Shown here piece by piece: positions 34,960 to 45,222 of a stretch of DNA of 64,000 bases; positions within the stretch are counted from its first letter, which is position 1; each line of letters begins with the position of its first letter. The notes under the pieces were generated by a model that saw only the letters and a list, made by a program, of their open reading frames with translations, did not search any database and was not told where the DNA came from. The translations under genes and the position numbers were made by a program. Origin of the DNA: an uncultured Cetobacterium sp. (GTDB taxonomy: Bacteria > Fusobacteriota > Fusobacteriia > Fusobacteriales > Fusobacteriaceae); NCBI GenBank assembly GCA_949293295.1, contig CASFCG010000003.1:1-64000 (forward strand), given 5' to 3'.

Positions 34960-35714
34960 TTTGGATTATTGGAGGAACGAAAGAGAGTAGAGATTTTATA
35001 GAGCAATTTCCTTTAAAAAGTTTATTGATAGTCACGACAGCTACAGATTATGGAGCTAAATTATTAGAAGATATTCAAGAGATAAAAGTTATTGCTAAAA
35101 GAATGAACAAGGAAGAGATAAGAACCTTCATAGATAGAGAAAAAATTAGAATAGTGGTTGACCTTTCTCATCCATATGCAAAGGAGATTTCAGAGAATGC
35201 AATAGATATATCAAAAGAAAAAAAACTTTTTTATATTCGTTTTGAAAGGAAAAATCTTGAGAATTTATCAGATAAAAATAGTAAAGAGTTTACTGATATT
35301 GATGATTTAATAAGATATATAGAGACGCTAGATAAGAATATCTTAGTTACTTTAGGAAGTAACCTAGTTGAAAAATTTAAAGGATTAAAAAATTTGAAAA
35401 ATATCTATTTTAGAGTTCTACCTAAATGGGAAATATTAAAAAAAGTTGAAGAATGTGGAGTTCTTCCTAAAAATATAATAGCTATGCAGGGACCATTTAC
35501 TAAAGAGATGAATACTGCCATGATAAAACAATTAAATATTAGGGCTCTTGTGACTAAAGACTCTGGGACCACTGGAGGAGAAAAGGAAAAAAAAGAGGGT
35601 GCTCAAGAGTGTGAAGTGGAGTTAATAACCTTAATCAGACCTAAAATAGACTATCCATTCCAAGTGAGTAATTTGGAAGAATTGAACAGTTTAGTTTTTG
35701 AATATATAAAATAA
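34956..35714 (+). CDS. cbiJ: Cobalt-precorrin-6A reductase
   Basis: NADPH-dependent reduction of the corrin ring. The 252 residues start IWIIGGTKESRDFI, with VVDLSHPYA, AMQGPFTKEMN and TKDSGTTGGEKEK, all family blocks. It overlaps the cbiH stop (ATGA) and is the last gene of the operon. No clear plus-strand terminator follows. Confidence 0.95.
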   Translation: MIWIIGGTKESRDFIEQFPLKSLLIVTTATDYGAKLLEDIQEIKVIAKRMNKEEIRTFIDREKIRIVVDLSHPYAKEISENAIDISKEKKLFYIRFERKNLENLSDKNSKEFTDIDDLIRYIETLDKNILVTLGSNLVEKFKGLKNLKNIYFRVLPKWEILKKVEECGVLPKNIIAMQGPFTKEMNTAMIKQLNIRALVTKDSGTTGGEKEKKEGAQECEVELITLIRPKIDYPFQVSNLEELNSLVFEYIK

Positions 35715-35797
35715 ACATTTTTATAGTGACTGTACCTCTAAAAAACATTACTCATAGAGAATTTTATTTCTGTTAGCGTTATTTATCATCTTGTTGC

Positions 35798-35835
35798 AAA
35801 TAAAAATGACTAATGAAATTATTTCATTAGTCATT
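35798..35835 (-). terminator. Intrinsic terminator of the lipoprotein operon
   Basis: AATGACTAATGAAAT (35805-35819) mirrors ATTTCATTAGTCATT (35821-35835), a 15-bp perfect stem. On the minus strand it continues into TTTTTATTT. On the plus strand there is no T-run, so it probably does not end the cob operon efficiently. Confidence 0.85.
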
Positions 35836-35853
35836 AATTGCAGGAAATAACTT

Positions 35854-36240
35854 TTATTTCACTTTCCTATTAAATAAAGTTTCCATATTTTCTGTTGGAT
35901 TAGGTTGATAATTAAGGGATACATCTATCATTAAATCATCTTCAAAGTTATATCTGTTTTTGAAATTTTTAACAATCTCATTAGCCAATTTATTAAACTT
36001 TTCTGAAGAAAAATTTGATGAATTAGTAACAAGAGAGATTTCAATTCCTTTGCTATACGGTGAAACCATAATATCAGTTATATTCTCTTTAGAATATAGC
36101 TTTAAAATCTCTTTTTCAAATGGAGCATATGGATTCTCACTATTTTCTATAGTAGATGTATTTGTAGAAGTTTCATGGGTTTGTGTGTTACAGTTAACTA
36201 AAAATAAACAAAATGCAAGAAGTAAAATATACTTTTTCAT
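35854..36240 (-). CDS. Small lipoprotein of unknown function
   Basis: The 128-residue protein has a lipoprotein signal (MKKYILLLAFCLFLVNC), with Cys17 as the likely lipidated residue, then a Thr/Ser/Asn-rich linker and a small folded domain. I do not recognise the domain. It is the third gene of the 38191-35854 operon, has an AGGAGG site and is followed by a strong terminator. A lipid-anchored envelope role is likely from the signal alone. Confidence 0.75.
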   Translation of the reverse strand: MKKYILLLAFCLFLVNCNTQTHETSTNTSTIENSENPYAPFEKEILKLYSKENITDIMVSPYSKGIEISLVTNSSNFSSEKFNKLANEIVKNFKNRYNFEDDLMIDVSLNYQPNPTENMETLFNRKVK

Positions 36241-36266
36241 AGATACCTCCTAAGTTTATTAAATTT

Positions 36267-36680
36267 TTATAAATTATTTTTAATTTTAAGAACTAGCTCA
36301 TCTTTAACCTCATTAAAATTAGATAATTTTCTCAGTTGGACATTCTCACCAAAAAGTTTTAATTCAAACTCATCAATAAAATCTAAGAAATCTTTAATAT
36401 CATTTTCACGCCGTTTAAAAATGAGAGCACGTTTTTCGATAGTTTCGCTAATTTTTAATAATAACATCCCTTTGGAAAAATCAATAATCTCTATTGATGA
36501 AATTTTATCAAGAAACTCCTTTTCAATTCGCTTTTCTTTTCTATTTTCAGCATTTATTCTTTTATTTTCAGCTCTTCTTCTATCATCTTTAAGTTTTTGA
36601 ATTCGCTTTGCTTTTTTCATTTTTTTTAATTTATTGTATTCAGTTCCTTTTGGTTTATTTTTACTTATAATTTTTGTCAA
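36267..36680 (-). CDS. Basic coiled-coil protein of unknown function
   Basis: The 137-residue protein has a very basic N-terminal half (long runs of Lys, Arg and Glu, probably a single charged helix or coiled coil) and a more ordinary C-terminal half ending in ELVLKIKNNL. There is no signal peptide. The start is TTG at 36680, six bases after GAGGTGAG; no ATG fits. It lies between two lipoprotein genes in one operon. The charged helix could bind nucleic acid or ribosomes, but nothing proves it. Confidence 0.65.
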   Translation of the reverse strand: MTKIISKNKPKGTEYNKLKKMKKAKRIQKLKDDRRRAENKRINAENRKEKRIEKEFLDKISSIEIIDFSKGMLLLKISETIEKRALIFKRRENDIKDFLDFIDEFELKLFGENVQLRKLSNFNEVKDELVLKIKNNL

Positions 36681-36700
36681 ATAGAGCTCACCTCATTATG

Positions 36701-38191
36701 TTAATTTTTATACTTGCTTAAGTCATTTGTTCTCATGTAGTCAGCAATGATATTGATTAGTTTTCCCTCTTTTTTTATAGTTGTTCCAGTTGGCTTTTCA
36801 TAGTCAGGATTACTAGAATAAGCTGGTAAAGTAACTTTGTATTTTTTTGATAAATCTATCGGTTGATTATTGATTTTTAAGTCTATTATTTTTCTTCCAA
36901 CAGGATTATTGGAATTGATTTTAAAATCAATCTTTGAAAACAACAATGTAGATGAATTAATTTTAGGTAAACTGCTCAGCCCTTTTTCAATCAATTCATA
37001 TAATTTTGCTCCTGTCATCTCTTTTGTAACTAATTCTAACTGAGAATTATTAATACTTTTTTCTAAGATTTTATTTGTAACCGCACCTTTATATAAGTTG
37101 TTTCTTAAGGTTCCAATTTCAATACAAATGATATCCGTATCAGTTTTTGCTTTTATAGCATCAAATAGTAAATTTGAAAAATTTGTTTGTTTATACTCTT
37201 TCTCTTTTAATGGAATTTTTAAATCGAAATTTAAAGTTGCTAAAGATTCAGTAATACCACTTTCTTTCAATTCAAGTTCATTAAAGCTTTTTCTTAAACT
37301 TTCATCTTCAAAAATTAAGTCCGTATTTTTTAAAACAATTGTTTTTGTGTAGATTGAATAGTCTAAAGTATAATCTTGATTTTCATTTGAATCTAAATTA
37401 ATTTTTAATACCCCAATACCCTCTTCAGAGGAATTGAAGTTTATAATTCTGGTATTGTCAACTAAATCAACAGCTTTTTTAGATTTTATTTTTTCAGAGT
37501 TAATAACTAAGTTAATCTCTGGAACCTTTTTTATAAAATCTTTCAAATCAAAATTTCGTTCAATATTTGCAATAGCTACAATAAAGTCAACTTTCTCTTT
37601 CTTCAACTGTTGTATAATAGATTTGGCACTAGTAACGACATCTTCTAGTGAAAAATTAGAGTCTGTAGATTTCAGATAATTAGGGATATTTTTTTCTGTG
37701 ATATTAAGAGAGAAAATTCCGATTCTTCTCCCATTTGATTTTTTTATATCATAAAGATTATCTAAATCACCATTTTTATCTGTGATATTTCCAGTTAAAA
37801 TTTTAGCTTTTCCTATTTTATTAAACAAGTTAATCTTACTATCTCCATACATGATATCATTTTGAGATAGAACTAGATAGTCAAATTTAGCTTTATTTAA
37901 AATATCAATTACATTTTCATCATTATCAAATGGAATATATTTATTATTTACAAAAATATTACCTATTCCAAGAAAGATTACTTCTCCGTTTTCTTTATCT
38001 TGTTTTAACCCCTCTGCTATTGTTTTTGTTCTAGTTAGTTCAATTTCGCTCTGCTCTTTTGAGTTATTGAATTTATTATCTATCCAAACAAAAGTGAATT
38101 CGTTATCAGAAGGATTTGAAGTAACAGCTGTACAAGATGTCAACAAATATAGTAATGTAGCACCTATAATCGTATTTTTTAATTTTTTCAT
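36701..38191 (-). CDS. 5'-nucleotidase-like lipoprotein lacking catalytic metal ligands
   Basis: The 496-residue lipoprotein (MKKLKNTIIGATLLYLLTSC, lipobox LTSC, Cys20) has the two-domain layout of UshA-type 5'-nucleotidases. The C-terminal 5'-nucleotidase domain is recognisable (MTGAKLYELIEKGL near residue 395). In the N-terminal metallophosphatase domain the expected motifs are replaced: NDxHG reads IDNKF, GNHEFD reads QNDIMYG, and the late GGHxH block reads INSEK. It is probably a non-enzymatic binding protein. It is the first gene of a three-gene operon divergent from siaP and has a strong promoter. The motif alignment was done by eye. Confidence 0.7.
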   Translation of the reverse strand: MKKLKNTIIGATLLYLLTSCTAVTSNPSDNEFTFVWIDNKFNNSKEQSEIELTRTKTIAEGLKQDKENGEVIFLGIGNIFVNNKYIPFDNDENVIDILNKAKFDYLVLSQNDIMYGDSKINLFNKIGKAKILTGNITDKNGDLDNLYDIKKSNGRRIGIFSLNITEKNIPNYLKSTDSNFSLEDVVTSAKSIIQQLKKEKVDFIVAIANIERNFDLKDFIKKVPEINLVINSEKIKSKKAVDLVDNTRIINFNSSEEGIGVLKINLDSNENQDYTLDYSIYTKTIVLKNTDLIFEDESLRKSFNELELKESGITESLATLNFDLKIPLKEKEYKQTNFSNLLFDAIKAKTDTDIICIEIGTLRNNLYKGAVTNKILEKSINNSQLELVTKEMTGAKLYELIEKGLSSLPKINSSTLLFSKIDFKINSNNPVGRKIIDLKINNQPIDLSKKYKVTLPAYSSNPDYEKPTGTTIKKEGKLINIIADYMRTNDLSKYKN

Positions 38192-38225
38192 TAATCTCCT
38201 CCAAAAAATTTAAGATATGATATAG

Positions 38226-38254
38226 ATTATAATATAAACTCGTTTGAAAGTAAA
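38226..38254 (-). promoter_or_regulatory. Promoter of the nucleotidase-like lipoprotein operon
   Basis: On the minus strand TTTACT (38249-38254) and TATAAT (38226-38231) are 17 bases apart, 35 bases before the ATG. Confidence 0.8.
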
Positions 38255-38303
38255 ACACTTATTTTAAAAAATATGATTTTTTTATAAAATTTATTAAAAA
38301 TTA

Positions 38304-38338
38304 TTGACTTTTTATAAAAAATAATGTACCAATTAGTA
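38304..38338 (+). promoter_or_regulatory. Candidate promoter and operator of the sialic acid operon
   Basis: TTGACT (38304-38309) is a good -35; at 17 bases lies only TACCAA, a poor -10. That poor -10 is part of a near-palindrome TACCAATTAGTA (38327-38338, one mismatched pair). A repressor of the NanR/GntR kind could bind there, but no known consensus was matched. The start of transcription is therefore uncertain. Confidence 0.4.
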
Positions 38339-38399
38339 TGAAAATTTAATAAATTTTTAAGTTTTTAAAATTTTAAATGCAATAAAAACCTATTTTTAA

Positions 38400-39395
<996 letters not shown>

Positions 39396-39408
39396 AGAGG
39401 GGTGTATA

Positions 39409-39906
39409 ATGTTAAAAAAATTATTTGATAATTTAGAAGAGATTCTAGGAACGATTTTATTCATTGTAATGTTTTTTGTTTTAATTGCACAAATAGTTTC
39501 AAGACAGATTTTTAACACACCTATAATCTGGAGTGAAGAATTATCTACATTAATGTTTACTTATATTGGGATGCTTGGAGTCTCTTTGGGAATAAAGGCG
39601 AAACAACATGTTTATATTGATTTTATCTACAAAAAATTTCACAATAACAGTTTAAAATTAGTTAATAGTTTTATACAAGTTATTGTATTTATATCAATAG
39701 TTGCTATGATAGTTATTGGATATAAGCTTTTTATCAGAAAATTGATATTTCGGTTGATTGCGTTGGATATTTCATCTGGTTGGTTATATATCTCATTACC
39801 GTTAATCTCTATGCTTATGTTGGTTAGATTTTTTCAGGTTCTTAGGTCGGAATATAGAGATGGAAATCTAATTTTTACTGAAAAAAAGGGGGAAGTTGAG
39901 GTATGA
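39409..39906 (+). CDS. siaQ: TRAP transporter small membrane subunit SiaQ
   Basis: The 165-residue protein has four membrane helices, the DctQ-type small subunit. It shows [21 protein letters not shown], a typical family block. Here it is a separate gene, whereas in Haemophilus it is fused to the large subunit. It lies 13 bases after siaP, and its stop overlaps the siaM ATG (ATGA). Confidence 0.94.
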   Translation: MLKKLFDNLEEILGTILFIVMFFVLIAQIVSRQIFNTPIIWSEELSTLMFTYIGMLGVSLGIKAKQHVYIDFIYKKFHNNSLKLVNSFIQVIVFISIVAMIVIGYKLFIRKLIFRLIALDISSGWLYISLPLISMLMLVRFFQVLRSEYRDGNLIFTEKKGEVEV

Positions 39907-41186
39907 TAACTGTATTAACTTTTGTTGTGTGGTTTATTTTGATATTTATTGGTGTTCCGGTTGGTTTTTCACTAGTTTTTGCAACTTTATTTTTCTTCGC
40001 CCTTTCAGATTGGAATACGATTTATTTTGTGGGAACAACTCTCGTAGATAGTTTAGATAGTTTTAGTTTGTTAAGTGTGCCTTTTTTCGTATTAACTGGT
40101 GTATTGATGAATAGTTCTGGAATTACAGAGAGGATTTTTAGATTTGCAAAGTCTTTATTAGGTCATTATACAGGTGGAATGGGACATGTAAACATATTTG
40201 CTAGTCTTATTTTTTCTGGAATGTCTGGGTCAGCTCTGGCAGATGCTGGAGGATTGGGACAACTGGAGATTAAAGCGATGAGAGATGAGGGATATGATGA
40301 TGATATTTGCGGGGGATTAACTGCAGCTTCATGCATAATTGGTCCACTTGTTCCTCCAAGTATCTCAATGATAATTTACGGTGTAATTGCTGACCAATCA
40401 ATAGCAAGGTTGTTTTTAGGAGGATTTCTTCCTGGTTTGATTCTTACTTTTTCATTGATGATTATGAACTACTTGATTTGTAAGAAGAGAGGCTATAAGA
40501 GAGCACCAAAAGCGACTTTAAAAGAACGTTTTATAGCTTTTAAAGGAGCCTTTTGGGCTTTAATGACGCCATTTATTATTATAGGTGGAATTTTTTCAGG
40601 ATATTTTACTCCGACTGAAGCAGCAGTTATTGCAACTTGTTATTCAATGATACTAGGATTTTTTGTCTATAAAGAACTGACTATTTCGATATTCTTAAAA
40701 GATATTGTTGAAACAATAAAAATAAGTGGAGTAACAGTTTTAATGATAATGGGAGTTACATTTTTTGGGCAAGTTATTGCTAGAGAACAAATCTCCATGA
40801 AAATAGCGGAGTTCTTTTTAACTTTTGGAAAGTCTCCTATGATGGTTTTAATAATGATAAATCTATTATTAATATTTTTAGGAACATTTATAGAAGCACT
40901 TGCCTTACAAGTTCTTGTATTACCGATGCTTATTCCAGTTATTATTCAATTTGGAATTGACCCAGTGTTTTTTGGAGTACTGAGCACCCTTAATCTGATG
41001 ATTGGTATTCTTACACCACCTATGGGGATGGCTTTGTTTGTCGTTTCTAGAGTTGGAAAAATACCGGTTAGTACAATTACAAAAGGGGTTTTACCTCTTT
41101 TGATTCCAATATTAGTAACATTATTGTTATTGATGTTTTTTCCACAAATAGTTTTATTTGTTCCTAATTTAATATTAGGGAAATGA
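39903..41186 (+). CDS. siaM: TRAP transporter large membrane subunit SiaM
   Basis: The 427-residue sodium-coupled permease of the sialic acid TRAP transporter has about twelve hydrophobic segments. Family blocks include [50 protein letters not shown] and, near the C-terminus, [17 protein letters not shown]. It overlaps siaQ by four bases and precedes nanA by 25 bases. Confidence 0.95.
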   Translation: MITVLTFVVWFILIFIGVPVGFSLVFATLFFFALSDWNTIYFVGTTLVDSLDSFSLLSVPFFVLTGVLMNSSGITERIFRFAKSLLGHYTGGMGHVNIFASLIFSGMSGSALADAGGLGQLEIKAMRDEGYDDDICGGLTAASCIIGPLVPPSISMIIYGVIADQSIARLFLGGFLPGLILTFSLMIMNYLICKKRGYKRAPKATLKERFIAFKGAFWALMTPFIIIGGIFSGYFTPTEAAVIATCYSMILGFFVYKELTISIFLKDIVETIKISGVTVLMIMGVTFFGQVIAREQISMKIAEFFLTFGKSPMMVLIMINLLLIFLGTFIEALALQVLVLPMLIPVIIQFGIDPVFFGVLSTLNLMIGILTPPMGMALFVVSRVGKIPVSTITKGVLPLLIPILVTLLLLMFFPQIVLFVPNLILGK

Positions 41187-41211
41187 TGATAAAGAATTTT
41201 AGGAGGTTTTT

Positions 41212-42081
41212 ATGAAAGGAATATACTCAGCATTGTTGATTTCATTTGATGAAAAAGGAGATTTAGATGAAAAAGGAATAAGAAATATCATAAGATATAA
41301 TATTGATGTTATGAAAGTCGATGGATTATATGTTGGTGGAAGTACAGGAGAAAACTTTATGATATCGACAGAGATGAAAAAAAGGGTATTTGAGATTGCG
41401 AAAGATGAAGCAAAAAATGATGTAAAATTAATAGCACAAGTTGGGTCAATAAATCTATTTGAAGCTGTAGAATTAGGAAAATTTGCAACAGAATTGGGAT
41501 ATGATTCTTTATCAGCAGTAACACCATTTTACTATAAATTTGATTTTGAAGAGATAAAAAATTATTATATGACAATTGTAAATGAAACGAATAATAATAT
41601 GATAATCTACTCAATTCCATTTTTAACAGGTGTGAATATGAATGTCACACAGTTTGGGGAGTTATTGTCTCACGATAAAATTATTGGAATAAAATTTACT
41701 GCGGGAGATTTTTATCTTTTAGAGAGAGTTAGAAAAGCTTTTCCAAATAAGTTAATTTATGCTGGTTTTGATGAGATGTTGCTTCCAGCTGTAGCCTTAG
41801 GGGTTGATGGAGCTATTGGAAGTACATATAATGTCACTGGAAAGATAGCAAAAGAGATTTTTGATTTGACTAAGGCTGGAAAATTGGAGCTAGCTAGAGA
41901 AAAGCAAACCTATTTAAATGATATTATTGAAGCTATTTTGAGCAATGGATTATATCAGACGATAAAGGAGATTTTAAAATTAAAAGGGGTTGAAAGTGAG
42001 GGATATTGTAGATTACCTATGAAAAAACTTTCGCCTGAAAAAATTGAAAAAGCAAAAGAGATTGGAAAAAAATTTCTGTAG
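41212..42081 (+). CDS. nanA: N-acetylneuraminate lyase
   Basis: Cleaves sialic acid to N-acetylmannosamine and pyruvate in the cytosol. The 289 residues form a DHDPS-like barrel: GGSTGEN (42-48, pyruvate carboxylate binding), Tyr133 in IIYSIP and the Schiff-base Lys161 in [10 protein letters not shown]. It has an AGGAGG site in the sialic acid operon and ends ten bases before nanK. Confidence 0.96.
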   Translation: MKGIYSALLISFDEKGDLDEKGIRNIIRYNIDVMKVDGLYVGGSTGENFMISTEMKKRVFEIAKDEAKNDVKLIAQVGSINLFEAVELGKFATELGYDSLSAVTPFYYKFDFEEIKNYYMTIVNETNNNMIIYSIPFLTGVNMNVTQFGELLSHDKIIGIKFTAGDFYLLERVRKAFPNKLIYAGFDEMLLPAVALGVDGAIGSTYNVTGKIAKEIFDLTKAGKLELAREKQTYLNDIIEAILSNGLYQTIKEILKLKGVESEGYCRLPMKKLSPEKIEKAKEIGKKFL

Positions 42082-42091
42082 AGAGGTTAAG

Positions 42092-42997
42092 ATGATTATA
42101 GGAATAGATATTGGTGGAACGGAGATAAAATATGGTTTAGTAAATGAAAAGGGAGAGATATTATCTTCTTCCTTTGTTGCAACAGAAGCTTCTAAAGGTG
42201 TGGAGATTTTACTAGAAAAAATAGATAAAATTGTAACAGAGCTGAGGGATGAAAGAACTCTTGGTGTTGGAATATCTGCAACAGGTCAAATTGATAATAG
42301 AACTGGAAAAGTAATGGGAGGAGCGGATATAATTCCAGGATGGATAGGGACTGGATTGGTTGAAATTTTAGAAAAAAGATATGGTTTAGCAATAACTTTA
42401 GATAATGATGTGAACTGTGCTGCTTTAGGTGAGATGTGGCTCGGTGCAGGAAAGGATAAAAAAGATTTCTTAATGTTGGCTATAGGGACTGGAATAGGTG
42501 GAGGAATAGTTCTAAATGGGGAACTTTTGAGAGGAGAGAGTAATATAGCGGGAGAGTTTGGACATATGCCACTTATAAAAAATGGTATTCAGTGTGCTTG
42601 TGGTGGAAAAGGGTGTTATGAAAGATACGCTTCAACCTCAGCTCTTGTTCAAATGGTTGAAAAAAATTTAAATATTTTGAAAAATGGAAAAGAGATTTTT
42701 GAAGAGATACATGCGGGAAATAAGGAATTTATCGAGGTTTTTGATATCTGGTGTGATTATCTTACTGATGGTCTTGTAACTTTAATATATACTTTTAATC
42801 CAAAATTGATTATAATAGGAGGGGGAATCTCAAAACAAGGGGAGTTTTTAAAGGAGAAAATTTTTGAAAGCTTAGTTAAAAAAATACCTCAAATATACAC
42901 AAGAAATCTAGAGATTAAAATGGCAACAAAGGGGAATGATGCAGGTGTATTGGGAGCGGCATACACGCTTTTAAAAAAAATAAAAAAAGGAGATTAA
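42092..42997 (+). CDS. nanK: ROK-family kinase, likely N-acetylmannosamine kinase
   Basis: Predicted to phosphorylate N-acetylmannosamine to the 6-phosphate. The 301 residues start IIGIDIGGTEIKYGLV (phosphate motif), with DNDVNCAALGEMW and the ROK zinc cluster CACGGKGCYE. ROK kinases for glucose and ManNAc look alike; the choice rests on its place after nanA. The ATG at 42092 has a GAGAGG site. Confidence 0.9.
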   Translation: MIIGIDIGGTEIKYGLVNEKGEILSSSFVATEASKGVEILLEKIDKIVTELRDERTLGVGISATGQIDNRTGKVMGGADIIPGWIGTGLVEILEKRYGLAITLDNDVNCAALGEMWLGAGKDKKDFLMLAIGTGIGGGIVLNGELLRGESNIAGEFGHMPLIKNGIQCACGGKGCYERYASTSALVQMVEKNLNILKNGKEIFEEIHAGNKEFIEVFDIWCDYLTDGLVTLIYTFNPKLIIIGGGISKQGEFLKEKIFESLVKKIPQIYTRNLEIKMATKGNDAGVLGAAYTLLKKIKKGD

Positions 42998-43000
42998 AGG

Positions 43001-44101
43001 ATGAAAAAATTACTAACATTGGCACTTGGAATATTCAGTTTAATATCAAGTTATTCAAATGCTTGTACAGGGATAACAATAAAAAACAATGAAAATATTG
43101 TACAAGCAAGAACTATTGAGTATGGAGAAGAAAATTTGAAAAGTCATTTGATAATTTCACCTAGAAATCATCAATATAAATCATTTTTACCAAATTCAAA
43201 AAATTTTGGATTAACTTGGAAAGCGAAATACGGGTATGTTGGTATTAGTGTTATAAATGAAAATTTTATAGGTGAGGGTATAAATGAAGCTGGATTGAAT
43301 GCAGGACTGTTCTATTTTCCATATTATGGGAGTCTAGACTCTTTCACAAAGGCAGGTGAAAAGAAATCTTTAGCTGATATGCAACTAGTTTCGTGGATTT
43401 TATCTAATTTTTCAACGGTTGAAGAGGTAAAAAAAGCCATAAAGAAAATAAAAGTAGTACCTATTGCATATCAACCAGATGGACAACCATTGCCAACAGC
43501 ACATTGGAGGGTTTCTGATAAAACAGGTGAAAACATTGTAATTGAGATTGTTGAAAATGGAAAAATAAACATCTATGACAACAAGATAGGTGTTTTAACA
43601 AATTCACCAGATTATGATTGGCAAGTAAAAAATTTGAATAACTATGTTAATCTTTATACAGGAAATGCAAAATCGTATAAGGTTAATGATACAGAGATAT
43701 TCTCATTTGGAGCAGGAACTGGATTTTTAGGACTTCCAGGGGATATAACACCACCTTCAAGATTTGTGAGAGCGTTTTTCTATTTAAATTCATTGGTTCC
43801 TGTTGAGACAAATGAAGAAAGAGTTCATCAAGCATTTCAGGTCATGAATAATTTTGATATCCCTATTGGAACAGAATATCCAAAAGAACACTATGATAAA
43901 ATACCTAAAGATTTACCAGGAGCAACACAGTGGACAGCTGTTAGTGATTTAAATAATAGAAATTTTTACTATAAAACAATGTTTAATGGTACGATTAGAA
44001 AGATAGATTTGAATAAAATTAATTTTTCATCGATAAAATTTGAAAAACTCCCTTTAGATAAAGAGAGTGAAAATGGAATTGTTGAATTAAAAATAAATTA
44101 G
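43001..44101 (+). CDS. Secreted choloylglycine hydrolase-family amidase (bile salt hydrolase / penicillin V acylase type)
   Basis: This Ntn-hydrolase cleaves amide bonds of conjugated bile salts, penicillin V or N-acyl lactones. The 366 residues carry a signal peptide, and cleavage after Ala21 would expose Cys22 as the N-terminal nucleophile. Other expected catalytic residues are Arg37, Asn201 and Arg254 (spacing as in bile salt hydrolases); the usual Asp next to Arg is Glu40 here (RTIEYG). It lies three bases after nanK, so it is driven by the sialic acid operon. Substrate cannot be told from the sequence. Confidence 0.88.
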   Translation: MKKLLTLALGIFSLISSYSNACTGITIKNNENIVQARTIEYGEENLKSHLIISPRNHQYKSFLPNSKNFGLTWKAKYGYVGISVINENFIGEGINEAGLNAGLFYFPYYGSLDSFTKAGEKKSLADMQLVSWILSNFSTVEEVKKAIKKIKVVPIAYQPDGQPLPTAHWRVSDKTGENIVIEIVENGKINIYDNKIGVLTNSPDYDWQVKNLNNYVNLYTGNAKSYKVNDTEIFSFGAGTGFLGLPGDITPPSRFVRAFFYLNSLVPVETNEERVHQAFQVMNNFDIPIGTEYPKEHYDKIPKDLPGATQWTAVSDLNNRNFYYKTMFNGTIRKIDLNKINFSSIKFEKLPLDKESENGIVELKIN

Positions 44102-44119
44102 TAAAAGGGGGATGATTTC

Positions 44120-45130
44120 ATGAAGAAGAAAAAACAACTTATAAAAACACTTGCTGTGTTTCTGGTGTTGAATAGTTCTCTATTAGCTAGGCCAGAGTAT
44201 CAAAATTTGAATTATTCGTTGCTTGAAAGTAGAAGAGATTTATTAAGAGAGGTTATTTTAACATCAAATAAAGATACTGGAATAAGTTTAGGAGGTTACT
44301 ACGGCAATTATGGAGGAGGGGGAGACCTAGTAGCAAATTTTGAGGTCTTTCAGATTGGAGCTTTTACAAATTACAAAACTAAGGAAAATACAACTGGAGT
44401 GGGTTATGATAAAAATAATGTAAATCTTTTTGCTTTAGGTGCTATTGGAGAGAATAGTTATTTTGGTTATGGATACTCTTACAGCCAGAATAAATATGAC
44501 AAGTATGGTAATAGTGCCGTCAGAGCGAAATTAAAATCAAATAGCTTTATTATGGCAGGAGCATATCAGAGAGATTTTTCAGCTTTTAGTTATCAGATGG
44601 CAGCTATTGCTGATTTTGGTAAGTATGATATGGAAAAACGAGATGTGAGTAAAGAGGACTTTTATGCTTATTCTATTAGTATGTTAAATGTGATTACTAA
44701 GGAGTTTGATACTCAGTTTTTAGATTATTCCAGATTAAATCTTGGAATGAGAACTATATTTTGGGGACACACGGATACCAATTTAGATTTTGGAAACAAA
44801 TTAGAAGAAAAGTATAATTTTTCAAACTCATTATATGCTGGTTTGGATTTTGGAAAGATATTTTGGATGAATGAAGTAGTAGGTCTAGGATTTTCAACAT
44901 CTTTAGAATATGAAAAAGATTTAATTGATGAAAAAGAGTGGCGAGACACTATAAAAATTAATGGGGTCTCCACAAAATTGGGACCTACTTGTACTCAAAA
45001 AAGCTATGGTGAATTCAGAGCAACATTAAAAACATATTTCAAATTTGATGCAGGATGGTCGGTAGGAGCATTTTTAAAATTTAGAACAAATAGAGATGCG
45101 GAAGCTGGAATTGAAATAATGTTGAGATAA
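44120..45130 (+). CDS. Predicted outer-membrane beta-barrel protein
   Basis: The 336-residue protein has a signal peptide (about 28 residues, ending near LLARPE). A long series of alternating hydrophobic/polar strands rich in Gly, Tyr and Phe follows, compatible with a barrel of about 12 strands. It resembles the C-terminal translocator barrel of autotransporters, but only a short passenger (about 20 residues) precedes it. The last residue is Arg rather than the usual Phe/Trp. It closes the sialic acid operon 18 bases after the amidase and is followed by a terminator. It might be a porin for the operon's substrates; that is inference. Confidence 0.75.
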   Translation: MKKKKQLIKTLAVFLVLNSSLLARPEYQNLNYSLLESRRDLLREVILTSNKDTGISLGGYYGNYGGGGDLVANFEVFQIGAFTNYKTKENTTGVGYDKNNVNLFALGAIGENSYFGYGYSYSQNKYDKYGNSAVRAKLKSNSFIMAGAYQRDFSAFSYQMAAIADFGKYDMEKRDVSKEDFYAYSISMLNVITKEFDTQFLDYSRLNLGMRTIFWGHTDTNLDFGNKLEEKYNFSNSLYAGLDFGKIFWMNEVVGLGFSTSLEYEKDLIDEKEWRDTIKINGVSTKLGPTCTQKSYGEFRATLKTYFKFDAGWSVGAFLKFRTNRDAEAGIEIMLR

Positions 45131-45134
45131 AATG

Positions 45135-45176
45135 AGAAACCTTTTTCGATTTTAATATCGGGAAAGGTTTTTCTTT
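45135..45176 (+). terminator. Intrinsic terminator of the sialic acid operon
   Basis: GAAACCTTTTTCGAT pairs with ATCGGGAAAGGTTTTTC (one or two G-U pairs, six-base loop) and is followed by TTTTTC and TTTT. Confidence 0.88.
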
Positions 45177-45184
45177 TGATTTCA

Positions 45185-45213
45185 TTGTTTTTTTACTAAA
45201 AAAATAGTATAAT
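45185..45213 (+). promoter_or_regulatory. Promoter with near-leaderless spacing before the GIY-YIG gene
   Basis: TTGTTT (45185-45190) and TATAAT (45208-45213) are 17 bases apart. The ATG is only nine bases after the -10, so transcription should begin at or just before the start codon. Confidence 0.75.
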
Positions 45214-45222
45214 GCAGTAGAT

